Of a DNA stretch of 64,000 nucleotides, positions 25,945 to 36,461 are shown in pieces. Numbering within the stretch: position 1 is the first letter of the stretch; the number at the start of each line of letters is the position of its first letter. The stretch is from a bacterium (GTDB taxonomy: Bacteria; Krumholzibacteriota; Krumholzibacteriia; LZORAL124-64-63), in NCBI GenBank assembly GCA_016712675.1, contig JADJQR010000001.1, positions 682,001-746,000 of the forward strand. The letters run 5' to 3'. The notes below the pieces were generated by a model that saw only the letters and a list, made by a program, of their open reading frames with translations, made no database searches and had not been told where the DNA came from. Made by a program: the position numbers and the translations under genes.

Positions 25945-26176
25945 GCTTGGCCTCCGGTGCGGGTTGATGACGCAGGGGCGGGTGGCTCCCGCCCGACGGG
26001 GCGCATCCGTGCGCTCCGGGTGCCTTGTCAAGTGTACCACTGATCCGGGTGCCACAGCAATGCGGTCGCTTTTCTGCCGCGCCGCCGGAATTGATCGGAC
26101 GGGTTCATCCGGATGGCCGGGCACCGGTCGACGGTTTCCGGTTTCCCGGGCGGGCGTGGCAGGTCATCTTCCACGG

Positions 26177-28801
26177 ATGATCCTCCAGGGCGACCGCACT
26201 CCCGGGCACGACCCGGTTCCGCCCCCGGCCTCCTGGTCGGGCTGGTACGAACGTGCGTGGCCACGGCTGAGCGCCGGCGGCGTCTGGCTGCGCGGCGGCG
26301 AGCTCAACACCGTGCCCGGCGCCGAGTGGGACCACCGGCCGTACCGCGTCCTGGTGGCCCGGCTCTCGACGTACCGCGACACCGCCGTCTCGACCTCGCA
26401 CCTGCTGATCCACGCGGTCCTGGCCGGGCTGGGGGGCGTCTACCCCGACCTGGCCTGGCTGCCGCCGCCGCGGGACGGCGAGCTGATGGCCGCCGACGGC
26501 GTGCCGTGGCTGCTGGGCACGCAGACCAAGCGCGGCGTACACGCGTTCGACTGCCTCGGCGTCTCGTTGTCGGTGCCGCAGGAGACGATCAACCTGGCCG
26601 CGATGCTGCTGCGCAGCGGCATCCCGGTCGACCGCCGGGAGCGGCTGGACGATGCGTCGATCCCGCTGATCATCGCCGGCGGGGCCAGCGTCGGCGCGGC
26701 GGCGGCGCTCTATGGCGCGAACGCCGGCGTCGACGGCATCTACATCGGCGGCGACCCGGGCGCGATCGCCACGCTCTTCGGCCGCTGCCGCGATGGCCGC
26801 GCCCGTGGCCTGTCCAAGCGCCAGGTGCTGGAACTGCTGCGCGACATCGAGGGCTTCGTGCTGCCCGGCGAGGCTGCGGCCCCGTCGAAGCCGTCGGGCG
26901 CGCTGCCGGAGGCGGAAGCTGCCTTCACGGTCCCGGCCTCGGCGATGCCGGTCAGCTACGATCCGGCGCGCACGGGCATCGTCACCGTGCCGGTCACCGA
27001 GGGCTGCCGCTGGAAATGCAGCTTCTGCTACGAATCGTGGCTGCATCCGCGCTACCGCAGCCTGCCGGGCGGGGACATCGACGCGCGCGCCGGCGAGCTG
27101 AAGGCCTGGGCCGGAGCGCACCGCGCTGAACTGTTCAGCTTCAACTTCGACATGCACGAGGACATCCGCGGCATCATCGACCGCCTCAGCGCGCGTTTCG
27201 ACCGGCTGGGCCTCAAGAGCCAGCGCTTCGACCAGCTGGCCGGCGATCCGCAGCTGCTCGAACTGATGCATGCCGTCGGGAAGACCAGCCTCACCTGCGG
27301 CATGGAGGGGATCTCCGACCGCCTGCGGGCCTACCTCAACAAGCGGCTCGACGACGCGAAGCTGCGGCGCGCGCTGGCGGCGATCGCCGCGGCGCCCTTG
27401 CGCCAGGTGAAGGTCTTCCTCATCGCCACCGGGCGCGAGCAGGACGACGACTTCGCCGAGTTCACGGCACTCCTGGCCTGGTTCAGGGACGAGCTGGCCG
27501 CGCAGGGGCGCCGCCCGCGGGTGATCTTCTCCATCACGCCGCTGGTGCACTTCCCGTCCACGCCGCTGGTGTTCGAGGCGCCTCCGGCGCCCGAGCGTAC
27601 GGCCCGCATGGTCAGGCGCATCGCGGTGACGATCCGGCGGGCGGGCTTCCAGGTGCGGGCGGCGGCGCGGGATCCCGAGTCCGTGGTGTCGCAGGTCCTG
27701 GTCAGCGGACGCCACCCGCTGGCTGCGGACGACGCGTCGCGGGACGGGGCGGTGGCAGGGCCGGGCACCGCCGCCGGCGATGCCGGCGCCACCTGGCGCG
27801 CGGTCGTGGACGCCGTGCGGGCGCACGGCTTCGTCTACTACGACACGATCACATCCGTCTTCCAGGACGATTTCCTGTCGCGCCTGGCCGCGGCGGCCGC
27901 CGACGGCGCGCATCCGGCCGCGGCGCCCCCGGTCGTGGCGCCCGGCACGCCGCTCGAGGCGGTCCGGCGGGTGCACGCCCTGAGCCTGCGCGGCCTGGCA
28001 TCGGCGGCCGGCGCCGAGGCGCCCGCCTCACGTGCCGGCGATCCGCCGGTGCGCGTGCCGCGGTCCGCCCGTGCCACCCCCGACGGCGGCGACAGCGCCG
28101 TGCCGGCGATCCGCCGCCGCATCCTGGCAGCCCGCCGTGACCGGCGCGAGGTGGTGTTCAACGTCGACCTGGGCCTGGCGGCGGCCGGCCTGGCCCGGGG
28201 CTACGTCGCAGCGGCACTGGGGCGCGCCTTCATGCTCGTGGACGCGGAGCTGGTCGATGCGTACCGAGGCCCGGGCACCTCGCTCTGGGGTTCGAAGGAC
28301 CAGCCCTGCCGCCTGGTCGGGCACGACCGCCTGGGCCTGCTGTGGACGGCTGCGGGCGCCGCGCGCACGGAGGCGCGCTGGAAGGAGGACGGCGATTTCG
28401 TCGCCGCCGTGAACGCCGTCCTGTCGCCGTGGGGGTGCGTGCTGTCGGCGGCGGTGCCCGCCGCGGTCCGGCCGAGCCTCGTGTTCGCGGCGCCGTTTCC
28501 CGCCGCGGGTCCCGCCTGGCTGGCGGCGCAGCACCTGCGCTACGTGCAGCGTCGGTTGCCCGACGGTCCGGGCTGCCGCTGCGAGATCGCGCGCGACTCG
28601 CTGCGCAAGAAGCTGGTGATGGACTTCGCGCAGCGCGACCTGCCCGGCGGCGGCTGCGAGGTGGAGGTGGTCCCCGGCGAGCGTTTCAACCCCGAGGCCT
28701 TCTGCCGCGAGGCCTTCCTGCCGCCCGCCCCCGAGGACCAGGCCCGCGTCAGCGTGCGGGCGACGTTGTTCGCCAGGCCCGCCGTCGCGGCAGACCCCTG
28801 A
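26177..28801 (+). CDS. Radical SAM protein with B12-binding-like N-terminus
   Basis: The product has 874 residues from the ATG at 26177; an in-frame ATG at 26060 is possible, and no strong ribosome binding site marks either. Residues 40-200 resemble the Rossmann-like vitamin-B12-binding domain of radical SAM enzymes (DCLGVSLSVPQETINLAAML, IPLIIAGGASVGAAAALYG). The radical SAM cluster is C277-RWK-C281-SF-C284 (VTEGCRWKCSFCYES). The C-terminal 300 residues are Ala/Pro-rich and not recognised. Order and spacing recall the YgiQ/TIGR03960 groups, which modify RNA or have unknown roles. The substrate is unknown. The last 53 bases overlap the convergent desaturase gene. Confidence 0.85.
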   Translation: MILQGDRTPGHDPVPPPASWSGWYERAWPRLSAGGVWLRGGELNTVPGAEWDHRPYRVLVARLSTYRDTAVSTSHLLIHAVLAGLGGVYPDLAWLPPPRDGELMAADGVPWLLGTQTKRGVHAFDCLGVSLSVPQETINLAAMLLRSGIPVDRRERLDDASIPLIIAGGASVGAAAALYGANAGVDGIYIGGDPGAIATLFGRCRDGRARGLSKRQVLELLRDIEGFVLPGEAAAPSKPSGALPEAEAAFTVPASAMPVSYDPARTGIVTVPVTEGCRWKCSFCYESWLHPRYRSLPGGDIDARAGELKAWAGAHRAELFSFNFDMHEDIRGIIDRLSARFDRLGLKSQRFDQLAGDPQLLELMHAVGKTSLTCGMEGISDRLRAYLNKRLDDAKLRRALAAIAAAPLRQVKVFLIATGREQDDDFAEFTALLAWFRDELAAQGRRPRVIFSITPLVHFPSTPLVFEAPPAPERTARMVRRIAVTIRRAGFQVRAAARDPESVVSQVLVSGRHPLAADDASRDGAVAGPGTAAGDAGATWRAVVDAVRAHGFVYYDTITSVFQDDFLSRLAAAAADGAHPAAAPPVVAPGTPLEAVRRVHALSLRGLASAAGAEAPASRAGDPPVRVPRSARATPDGGDSAVPAIRRRILAARRDRREVVFNVDLGLAAAGLARGYVAAALGRAFMLVDAELVDAYRGPGTSLWGSKDQPCRLVGHDRLGLLWTAAGAARTEARWKEDGDFVAAVNAVLSPWGCVLSAAVPAAVRPSLVFAAPFPAAGPAWLAAQHLRYVQRRLPDGPGCRCEIARDSLRKKLVMDFAQRDLPGGGCEVEVVPGERFNPEAFCREAFLPPAPEDQARVSVRATLFARPAVAADP

Positions 28802-29807
28802 TCGCGCGGAAGCTGACCAGCTTCTGCTGCTTCTCGTCCCACAGGTTCATGGCCATCGAGCGCAGGCTGCGGCGCAGCGTCAGCGGCTGGATGTGCTGCA
28901 GGGCGGGCACCGCGTCCTGGCAGGCCTGAAGGTGGTAGTTGGGGATGCGGGGGCGCAGGTGGTGGATGTGGTGCAGGCCGATGTTGCCGGTGAACCACTG
29001 CAGGACGCGCGGCAGCTTGTAGTACGAACTGCCCAGCAGCGCGGCCTCGATGGGTTCCCATTCCTCGTGGCGGCTCCAGTGCGTGCCCTCGAACTGGTGC
29101 TGCACGTAGAACAGCCACACGCCACTGGTCCACGAGATGACGATGACCGGTACCTGCACCAGCAGGTAGTTGCCCAGGCCGATCGTCCGGCTGGCGACCA
29201 CGGCGATGGCCAGCAGGGCCAGATCGGTCAGCAGCACGCTGAGGACCGCCGCGCGGCCGGCCGAGGGCCGCGGGATGCGGTAGGCAATGATCGACAGGTA
29301 GAACGGGACCACCAGCAGCAGGAAGAACGGGTTGCGCACCAGGCGGTAGCCCAGGCGCTTGCGGCGCGAGGCGGCCAGGTACTCCTCGACCGTCATCGTC
29401 CAGACGTCGCCCGTGCCGCGGTTGTCCAGGTCGCCGGCCGTGGTGTGGTGCCTCTGGTGCGACTGCTTCCAGTCATCGAACGGCGTGAAGGTCAGGATCC
29501 CCGTGACCCAGCCCGTGATCCGGTTGGCGGTGCGCGAGCTGAAGAAGGAGTCGTGGCAGCAGTCGTGGAAGAAGATGAACACGCGGATCATCATGACGGC
29601 CGCCGGCAACGCCAGGACCAGCGTCAACGCCCAGTGCCAACCCTGGACGCGGCCGTACACCATCAACGCCAGCAGGCCCAGGTACGGCACGACGGTGTTG
29701 ACCAGCTGCCAGACGCCCTTGCGCGTGTCAGCCCGCCCGAACGGCGCGATCTCCCGGGACAGGCGCGTGCGATCGATCGGCACCTGCAGGCACCTGGAAT
29801 CAGACAT
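28749..29807 (-). CDS. Membrane fatty acid desaturase
   Basis: The product has 352 residues. GAGGAG lies 5 bases before the ATG at 29807. Three histidine boxes are present: HDCCHDSFF (81-89), HQRHH (117-121) and HHIHHLRPRIPNY (279-291), with about four membrane spans between them. This is the omega-3/omega-6 desaturase-like group, which inserts double bonds into acyl lipids using di-iron and oxygen, so the organism should meet oxygen at least at times. The last 18 or so codons lie in the overlap with the convergent radical SAM gene and are Arg-rich, unlike a typical family end. Confidence 0.92.
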   Translation of the reverse strand: MSDSRCLQVPIDRTRLSREIAPFGRADTRKGVWQLVNTVVPYLGLLALMVYGRVQGWHWALTLVLALPAAVMMIRVFIFFHDCCHDSFFSSRTANRITGWVTGILTFTPFDDWKQSHQRHHTTAGDLDNRGTGDVWTMTVEEYLAASRRKRLGYRLVRNPFFLLLVVPFYLSIIAYRIPRPSAGRAAVLSVLLTDLALLAIAVVASRTIGLGNYLLVQVPVIVISWTSGVWLFYVQHQFEGTHWSRHEEWEPIEAALLGSSYYKLPRVLQWFTGNIGLHHIHHLRPRIPNYHLQACQDAVPALQHIQPLTLRRSLRSMAMNLWDEKQQKLVSFRAIRGLPRRRAWRTTSPAR

Positions 29808-29850
29808 GGTTTCTCCTCGGGCGAACGGCACGGTTGTCGTGGTGATCGGG

Positions 29851-30054
29851 CTATTTCTTCCCGGGGCGGTGTCCCAGCAGGCGGGCCGGGAGCATCACCA
29901 GCGCCTTGACCAGGGCCAACACGGCACTGACGGTGATGCCGACCAGGCGGAATGGGATCAGCAGCAGCCACACGACAGGATACAGGAGCAGGCCCAGCAC
30001 GGCCACTGGCCAGCAGAGGATGAACAGGATGCACCACAGCAGGAACTTGACCAT
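29851..30054 (-). CDS. Small hydrophobic membrane protein, 67 residues
   Basis: AAGGAGG precedes the ATG at 30054. The product is almost wholly hydrophobic: MVKFLLWCILFILCWPVAVL, then LLLYPVVWLLLIPFRLVGIT, and a basic end ARLLGHRPGKK. This predicts two membrane helices with a positive tail. It lies 43 bases upstream of the desaturase start on the same strand, probably in one transcript. I know no function for it. Confidence 0.72.
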   Translation of the reverse strand: MVKFLLWCILFILCWPVAVLGLLLYPVVWLLLIPFRLVGITVSAVLALVKALVMLPARLLGHRPGKK

Positions 30055-30477
30055 GGATCCTCCTTCCGGTCGCCCCATGATACCGACTGCCGGCCCGACA
30101 GCCAAGCCGTGATTTGACAACGAGCTAACCAGGTCAGAGGCGGATGTCAGGCGTGGTGCAGTGCCCCTTGGCCGGGAGCGCTCCTCCCAGAACGCAATTC
30201 GCTTGAAATGGTCCGGAACTTGCGTTACCGTCAATGCGTGTTTTCGCCGCCTTCGCCCTTGCCGGTCTGTCTGGATCTGCCAGCCGCGAACAGGAAGCGA
30301 TACCGCCGCCCGGGATCGCGCACCAGCGTGCCAGCCCGGCGGGAGGGTTTCCCCGCACCCGCGGGGGATACGGTCCGGCACCGGCCGGGCCCGTTTGAAG
30401 CGCAAGGGGTCACGTCGGAAGTGGCCGGCGGCCCTGCGCGCTTGTAAGCCGGACAGCCGGCATCTGGAGAGACGACC
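30055..30477. other. Intergenic region, likely long 5' leader of the RRM gene
   Basis: This is 423 bases without a gene. A strong hairpin CCCCGC-ACCC-GCGGGG lies at 30351-30366, a little over 100 bases before the RRM gene, compatible with a structured leader. No riboswitch class is recognisable. The left end holds the promoter of the divergent small membrane protein. Confidence 0.4.
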
Positions 30478-30813
30478 GTGAAGAAACTGTACGTGGGCAA
30501 CCTGCCCTTCAGCGCGACCGAGGACGAGATTTCCCAGCTTTTCGGCCAGCATGGCACCGTGCATTCGGTGGCGCTGATCAATGACCGCGAGACGGGCCGT
30601 CCGCGCGGCTTCGGCTTCGTCGAGGTCGACGATGACGCCCTGCAGGCGATGATCCAGGCGCTCGACGGCAAGGAGATGGGCGGCCGCGCCCTTCGCGTCA
30701 ACGAGGCGCAGGATCGTCCGCGCGGCGGCGGCGGCGGTGGTGGCGGCGGCGGCTACGGCGGCGGCCGTGGTGGCGGCGGCGGTCGGGGCGGCGGCGGCGG
30801 CGGCCGCTGGTAG
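30478..30813 (+). CDS. RRM-type RNA-binding protein with Gly-rich tail
   Basis: The product has 111 residues and a GTG start. The single RNA recognition motif has RNP2 LYVGNLPF (4-11) and RNP1 RGFGFVEV (43-50). Residues 82-111 are a glycine run with interspersed Arg and one Tyr (GGGYGGGRGGG), as in cyanobacterial Rbp proteins and plant glycine-rich RNA-binding proteins. It should bind single-stranded RNA, and bacterial relatives are often cold-induced. A clear hairpin terminator follows. The GC-rich tail on the complementary strand is not coding. Confidence 0.92.
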   Translation: MKKLYVGNLPFSATEDEISQLFGQHGTVHSVALINDRETGRPRGFGFVEVDDDALQAMIQALDGKEMGGRALRVNEAQDRPRGGGGGGGGGGYGGGRGGGGGRGGGGGGRW

Positions 30814-30838
30814 TTCCCTGCCCACGCGCGAGGCAGAA

Positions 30839-30877
30839 GATCGCCCCGCCTCCGAAAGGTCGCGGGGCGATCGCTTT
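30839..30877 (+). terminator. Terminator of the RRM gene
   Basis: A perfect 11-base stem GATCGCCCCGC / GCGGGGCGATC with a 12-base loop is followed by GCTTT. It begins 26 bases after the RRM stop codon. Confidence 0.8.
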
Positions 30878-30985
30878 CACACCGGGCCGCGGCGGTTCCC
30901 ACTGCACCTTGCCGCGGACGGCGACCGTCTGCTACCGTCAGGGTCCGGCAGGCATCGTGGCCACCGGATCCGGAAGGGGTACGCC

Positions 30986-31174
30986 ATGCTCGGGAAGCTC
31001 CACGACCACATCGTCGGCGAACTGCAGCAGAAGGCCCGCACCGACACGGTGTTCGTCGTCGTGGCAGTGCTGTTCAACCTGGTCGTGCTGGGCATCAACC
31101 GGGCGGTGGCCTCCGCGGGCCATGACGGCGATCGCGGGGCAGGCGACGCCATCTTCGCGCTGCTGGCGGACTGA
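30986..31174 (+). CDS. Small single-span membrane protein, 62 residues
   Basis: GGAAGGGG lies just before the ATG. The sequence starts MLGKLHDHIVGELQQKARTD, then a hydrophobic helix TVFVVVAVLFNLVVLGINRA, and a short polar end. The abrupt end after AIFALLAD could mean truncation, because the final residues look like the start of a second helix. I do not recognise the function. It is followed 36 bases later by the YajD-like nuclease on the same strand. Confidence 0.55.
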   Translation: MLGKLHDHIVGELQQKARTDTVFVVVAVLFNLVVLGINRAVASAGHDGDRGAGDAIFALLAD

Positions 31175-31210
31175 GGTCCGCGCGGTCGAGGCAGGGAACG
31201 GGAGGCTGAC

Positions 31211-31558
31211 ATGTCCCTCGGAGGTCCGTATCGGCGCGGCGGCAAGCGGCGCGGCCCCGCGAAGGTGCCGACGCCCGAGGAGATCGCGCGCGGGCTCAAG
31301 GAGCTGAAGGGCCTGGCCGCGCCGAACGCGAACTACCGCGAGCGGTCGCTGGCGCTGCACGGCATGATCTGCGCCAAGTGCGCGCGGGAATTCACGGCGC
31401 AGGACCGCCACCTGCTGACCGTCCACCACAAGGACGGCAACGACCGCAACAACCCCGCCGACGGCTCGAACTGGGAGAATCTCTGCGTCTACTGCCACGA
31501 GGACGAGCACAGCCGGCAACGGCTTGCCGACTACCTGACGGGCAGGGACGGTTCCTGA
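31211..31558 (+). CDS. YajD-like HNH nuclease
   Basis: The product has 115 residues, with GGAGG before the ATG. The zinc-bound HNH core has C54-x2-C57 (MICAKCAREF), the HNH start VHHKDGNDRNNPADGSNWEN (71-90) and C92-x2-C95-H (LCVYCHEDEH). This matches YajD of Enterobacteria nearly along its full length. The DNA or RNA target in vivo is not known. The basic N-terminus (GGKRRGPAKVP) may help nucleic acid binding. Confidence 0.9.
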   Translation: MSLGGPYRRGGKRRGPAKVPTPEEIARGLKELKGLAAPNANYRERSLALHGMICAKCAREFTAQDRHLLTVHHKDGNDRNNPADGSNWENLCVYCHEDEHSRQRLADYLTGRDGS

Positions 31559-31801
31559 CCTGCGTACAGGGACGCCGACGGTGGCGGACCGGGCACCGTC
31601 CGGCGGCCCGCCCGGGATTCCCGTTTCCTCTCGGGTTTCGGCCGGTTGCCGACGCGGCTGAGGCCGGAATCGTGTCCTCAAACGGCCGCCCATTCCGCCG
31701 ATAACGACCGGGGCCGTCCCGCCGTTTCGGTCGAGCGCGTGGGGCTCAGGCCGATTTCGCGACTGCTGAATGTGCTAGAGATCGTGGAAGGGGGCGCGTG
31801 A

Positions 31802-33682
<1,881 letters not shown>

Positions 33683-33700
33683 GTCGCCGCGCCGCCGGCG

Positions 33701-34195
33701 TCAGCGGCCGCCGTCCTCCGACAGCATGTATTGCAGCAGGGCCGTGGCCTCGTCGTCGTCGATGTCGAGGTCGGCCATGGGAATCCCGTACTGCTCCACC
33801 ATCCCGCGCGTCAGCGGGTCGTGCTCGGCCATCCACTCCGGCGTGGTGACCTGCCGACGCAGCCACGCCTCGGTGCGCCGCGTAGCGACCCCGCGCAGGT
33901 CGGGCGCGCTGGCGGAGGAACCCGGTTCGTGACAGCCGGTGCAGCCCTTGGCGTCGAACAGCGCCTGGCCGACCGCGGCGAGTGAATCGGACAGCGCCAT
34001 GGTCTGCGCGGCCCGCGGCCCCTGGTCCAGCGCGGCGGCCTCGGCGGCCGGGTCGATCGGCCGCGCGGCGGGGTGCTGCGTGCCGGCGGTGCCGGCGGAT
34101 CGCTGCGGTCGGTCCCCGCAGCCCGCGACAGCAAGGGCCAACAGGAGAGAGGCAAGGGCCGGCGTCAGGCCGGCTGTGGTGTGGCGTCGGGTCAT
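33701..34195 (-). CDS. c-type cytochrome lipoprotein
   Basis: The product has 164 residues; GGGAGG precedes the ATG at 34195. A lipoprotein signal ends in LLALAVAGC. The haem-binding site is CTGCH (FDAKGCTGCHEPG), and a distal methionine is probably in MVEQYGIPM or LLQYMLSEDG. One cytochrome c fold of class I type fits the length. It would carry electrons on the periplasmic side of a membrane. It lies 91 bases after the S46 peptidase stop on the same strand; no oxidase genes are adjacent. Confidence 0.88.
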   Translation of the reverse strand: MTRRHTTAGLTPALASLLLALAVAGCGDRPQRSAGTAGTQHPAARPIDPAAEAAALDQGPRAAQTMALSDSLAAVGQALFDAKGCTGCHEPGSSASAPDLRGVATRRTEAWLRRQVTTPEWMAEHDPLTRGMVEQYGIPMADLDIDDDEATALLQYMLSEDGGR

Positions 34196-34286
34196 CGATG
34201 TCCTCCCGGGACGGCGAAGGGCCGCGACCGCCCCGGTGGCGGTCACGGCCCCCATGATGCACACGCGCGGTGGGAACCGCAGCCCC

Positions 34287-36353
34287 TCAACGGCGCTGCA
34301 TCTCCTGCAGCAGGTGGCCGGCATCGTAGATGTCGCGCAGGGCCAGGGCGATGGCTGCCGCGTGCACCGAGACGGCGCGGTTGGCCGTCTCGTCGTAGAC
34401 GAAGTTGCCGGCCAGGCTCTCGATATTCCCATCGAAGACGAGGCCCACCAGACGGCCCTCGCGGTCGACGACGGGCGAGCCCGAATTGCCCCCGGTGATG
34501 TCGCAGGTGCTCACGAAGTTGAGCGGCGTCGCCAGGTCCAGCTTGCGCATCCGCACGCCGAACCGATGGGAGAGATCGTACGGCTCCTGCTGCCGGAACG
34601 ACAGCGCACGGTCGACCAGCCCGTGGAACGTGGTGAAAGCCGGAGCGCGCGTGCCGTTGCTCGGGTAGCCCTTCACCTGACCGTAGGACAGGCGCAGCGT
34701 GAAGGTCGCGTCGGGGGCGGCCTGTTTCCCGTAGACCGCGAAGCGCGCCGCGCCCAGCAGTTCGCCACCGGCCCGGGCCGGGCCGTCAACGTGTTCGCGC
34801 AGCCAGGCTTCCTGGTTCCGCAGCAGCGGATCCAGTTCGCGCGCCATGACGATGAGCGGGTCGGTGCTGGCGGCGATGGCCGCCGGGCCGCCGTCCAGCA
34901 GCGCCTGGCGCACGGCGGGATCGGCCAGTCGTGTCCCGGCCATGAGTTCTGCCGCGCGCGCCGCCGGGTCCCTGTCGGCCAGCACAGCCGAGCGGAACGG
35001 ATCGCCGGGTTCGAGGTCTGTGGCCAGGCGCCGCAGCGAAAGTTCCAGCAGGTACTGCTCCAGTTCGGGATACACCGGCGCCGGCGAGAGCAGCCGGAAG
35101 CGCTGTCGCCGCAGCTGGGCCTCGTGGTAGCCCTCGAGGCGCTCGCCGTCGGGCTTCTGCACCTCGGCCACGAAGCGGACCAGGCCCTGCGCCGTGCGCG
35201 CCAGGCCGAACCGCGGTAGTGTGCGTCCTTCCAACTCGCCCAGCCGGGACAGGCGCGCCTGCTCGGCCTGCTCGATGAGCGGCCAGGCCTGGCCGAATCG
35301 TTCCCGCAGCTGCGCGTCGGCAGCAATGCGCGAGCGGAACTCTGCTTCCTCGGCTTCCTTCCGCGCCCACACCGCGGGGTCGAGCAGACCGCGGTACTCG
35401 CCCTGCCGGGACTTGCGGCCGTTGCTGAGGCCATTCAGCAGGCCGCCGGCCTGCCGGGACTGCTCAGGGCCGCGCGCGGCGTATTCCCGCAGCGCGGCGA
35501 TGGCCTCGTCGAGGAACTTCTCGGAGCGGGGGAAGGTGTGGTCGCGCCGGACCTGCAATTGCGCCAAGGTCAGCAGCCGCTCGGTGCTGCCGGGATGCCC
35601 GGGTACGAAGACCAGGTCGCCGTCGCCTGCCCCCTCCGGGTGCAGCGGCAGCCAGGCCGGGCTGGCCAGCGGCCTTCCGTTCTCGTAGACCCGGAACAGG
35701 GCTAGGTCCAGGTCGTGCCGCGGGTACGTGAAGTTGTCGTCATCGCCGCCGAAGTACGCCGCCTTCGCCTCGGGGGCGAACACCAGCCGCACGTCGGTGT
35801 AGCTGCGGTAGCGGTACAGCCAGTATTCGCCGCCGCCGTACAGCATGACGATGTCCGACTGCAAACCCGTCGCCTCCTGGCTGGATTTCGCGATCGCCGC
35901 GCTGGCGGCCTCGCGCATGGCCACGGCTTCGAGCCCGCTTGCGTCCGTCGGCAGCGCGGCCAGCACCTGCGCCGTCACATCCTCGTACGACTGCAGGATC
36001 ACGATCTCCAGGTCCGGGCACTTGAGCTCCTGGGCTCGCGTGCGGGCCAGGAAGCCGTCCTCGACGTAGTCGTGCTCGGCCGTGGACAGCTTCTGCTGCT
36101 GGCCTTGCGCCACGTGGGCGTTGGTCAGCACTAGGCCATCGGGGCTGACGAACGAGCCCGAACCACCGCCGATGCGCACGCACGACAGCTGAAGGCGCTG
36201 CAACCACTGCGGCGTCACGGTGAAGCCGTACCGCTCCTGGAGCTGGACGGTGGGGGGATTGTCGAAGGTCCACATGCCTTCGTCGGCGAGGGCGGCGGCT
36301 TCAGTCAGCAGGACCAGCGCGACCAGGGCGGCGCGCAGCGGGATGCGGGGCAT
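34287..36353 (-). CDS. S46 dipeptidyl-peptidase, DPP7-like
   Basis: The product has 688 residues from the ATG at 36353, followed by a signal peptide (PLRAALVALVLLTEAAALA). EGMWTFDNPP at the mature N-terminus is a hallmark of the S46 family. Catalytic residues are His80 (VLTNAHVA), an Asp in RHDLDLALFRVY (about 214-216) and Ser624 (GGNSGSP). Gly642 in VFDGN aligns with the residue that separates DPP7 (Gly) from DPP11 (Arg). A hydrophobic rather than acidic P1 preference is therefore expected. It releases dipeptides in the periplasm and would work with the C25 protease on protein uptake. Confidence 0.92.
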   Translation of the reverse strand: MPRIPLRAALVALVLLTEAAALADEGMWTFDNPPTVQLQERYGFTVTPQWLQRLQLSCVRIGGGSGSFVSPDGLVLTNAHVAQGQQQKLSTAEHDYVEDGFLARTRAQELKCPDLEIVILQSYEDVTAQVLAALPTDASGLEAVAMREAASAAIAKSSQEATGLQSDIVMLYGGGEYWLYRYRSYTDVRLVFAPEAKAAYFGGDDDNFTYPRHDLDLALFRVYENGRPLASPAWLPLHPEGAGDGDLVFVPGHPGSTERLLTLAQLQVRRDHTFPRSEKFLDEAIAALREYAARGPEQSRQAGGLLNGLSNGRKSRQGEYRGLLDPAVWARKEAEEAEFRSRIAADAQLRERFGQAWPLIEQAEQARLSRLGELEGRTLPRFGLARTAQGLVRFVAEVQKPDGERLEGYHEAQLRRQRFRLLSPAPVYPELEQYLLELSLRRLATDLEPGDPFRSAVLADRDPAARAAELMAGTRLADPAVRQALLDGGPAAIAASTDPLIVMARELDPLLRNQEAWLREHVDGPARAGGELLGAARFAVYGKQAAPDATFTLRLSYGQVKGYPSNGTRAPAFTTFHGLVDRALSFRQQEPYDLSHRFGVRMRKLDLATPLNFVSTCDITGGNSGSPVVDREGRLVGLVFDGNIESLAGNFVYDETANRAVSVHAAAIALALRDIYDAGHLLQEMQRR

Positions 36354-36461
36354 GAGATCCGTCTCCGTTCCGGCAGGGGGTGGCCGGACTCCGGCGTCCC
36401 TCGCGCCGCCCGGCCAGCGAAAACGATAGCTCACGCGCACACGCGGCGGTAGTCTGGGTCG

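Noticed and set aside
25945-26124. The extra 60 codons before the gingipain-like start
   Set aside because: A signal peptide begins exactly at 25944 with GGAGG upstream; the extension is Arg/Pro-rich and non-coding.
31172-31174. UGA ending the 62-residue protein as another possible selenocysteine codon
   Set aside because: The frame beyond it has no conserved-looking sequence and no Cys-partner; it behaves as a normal stop.
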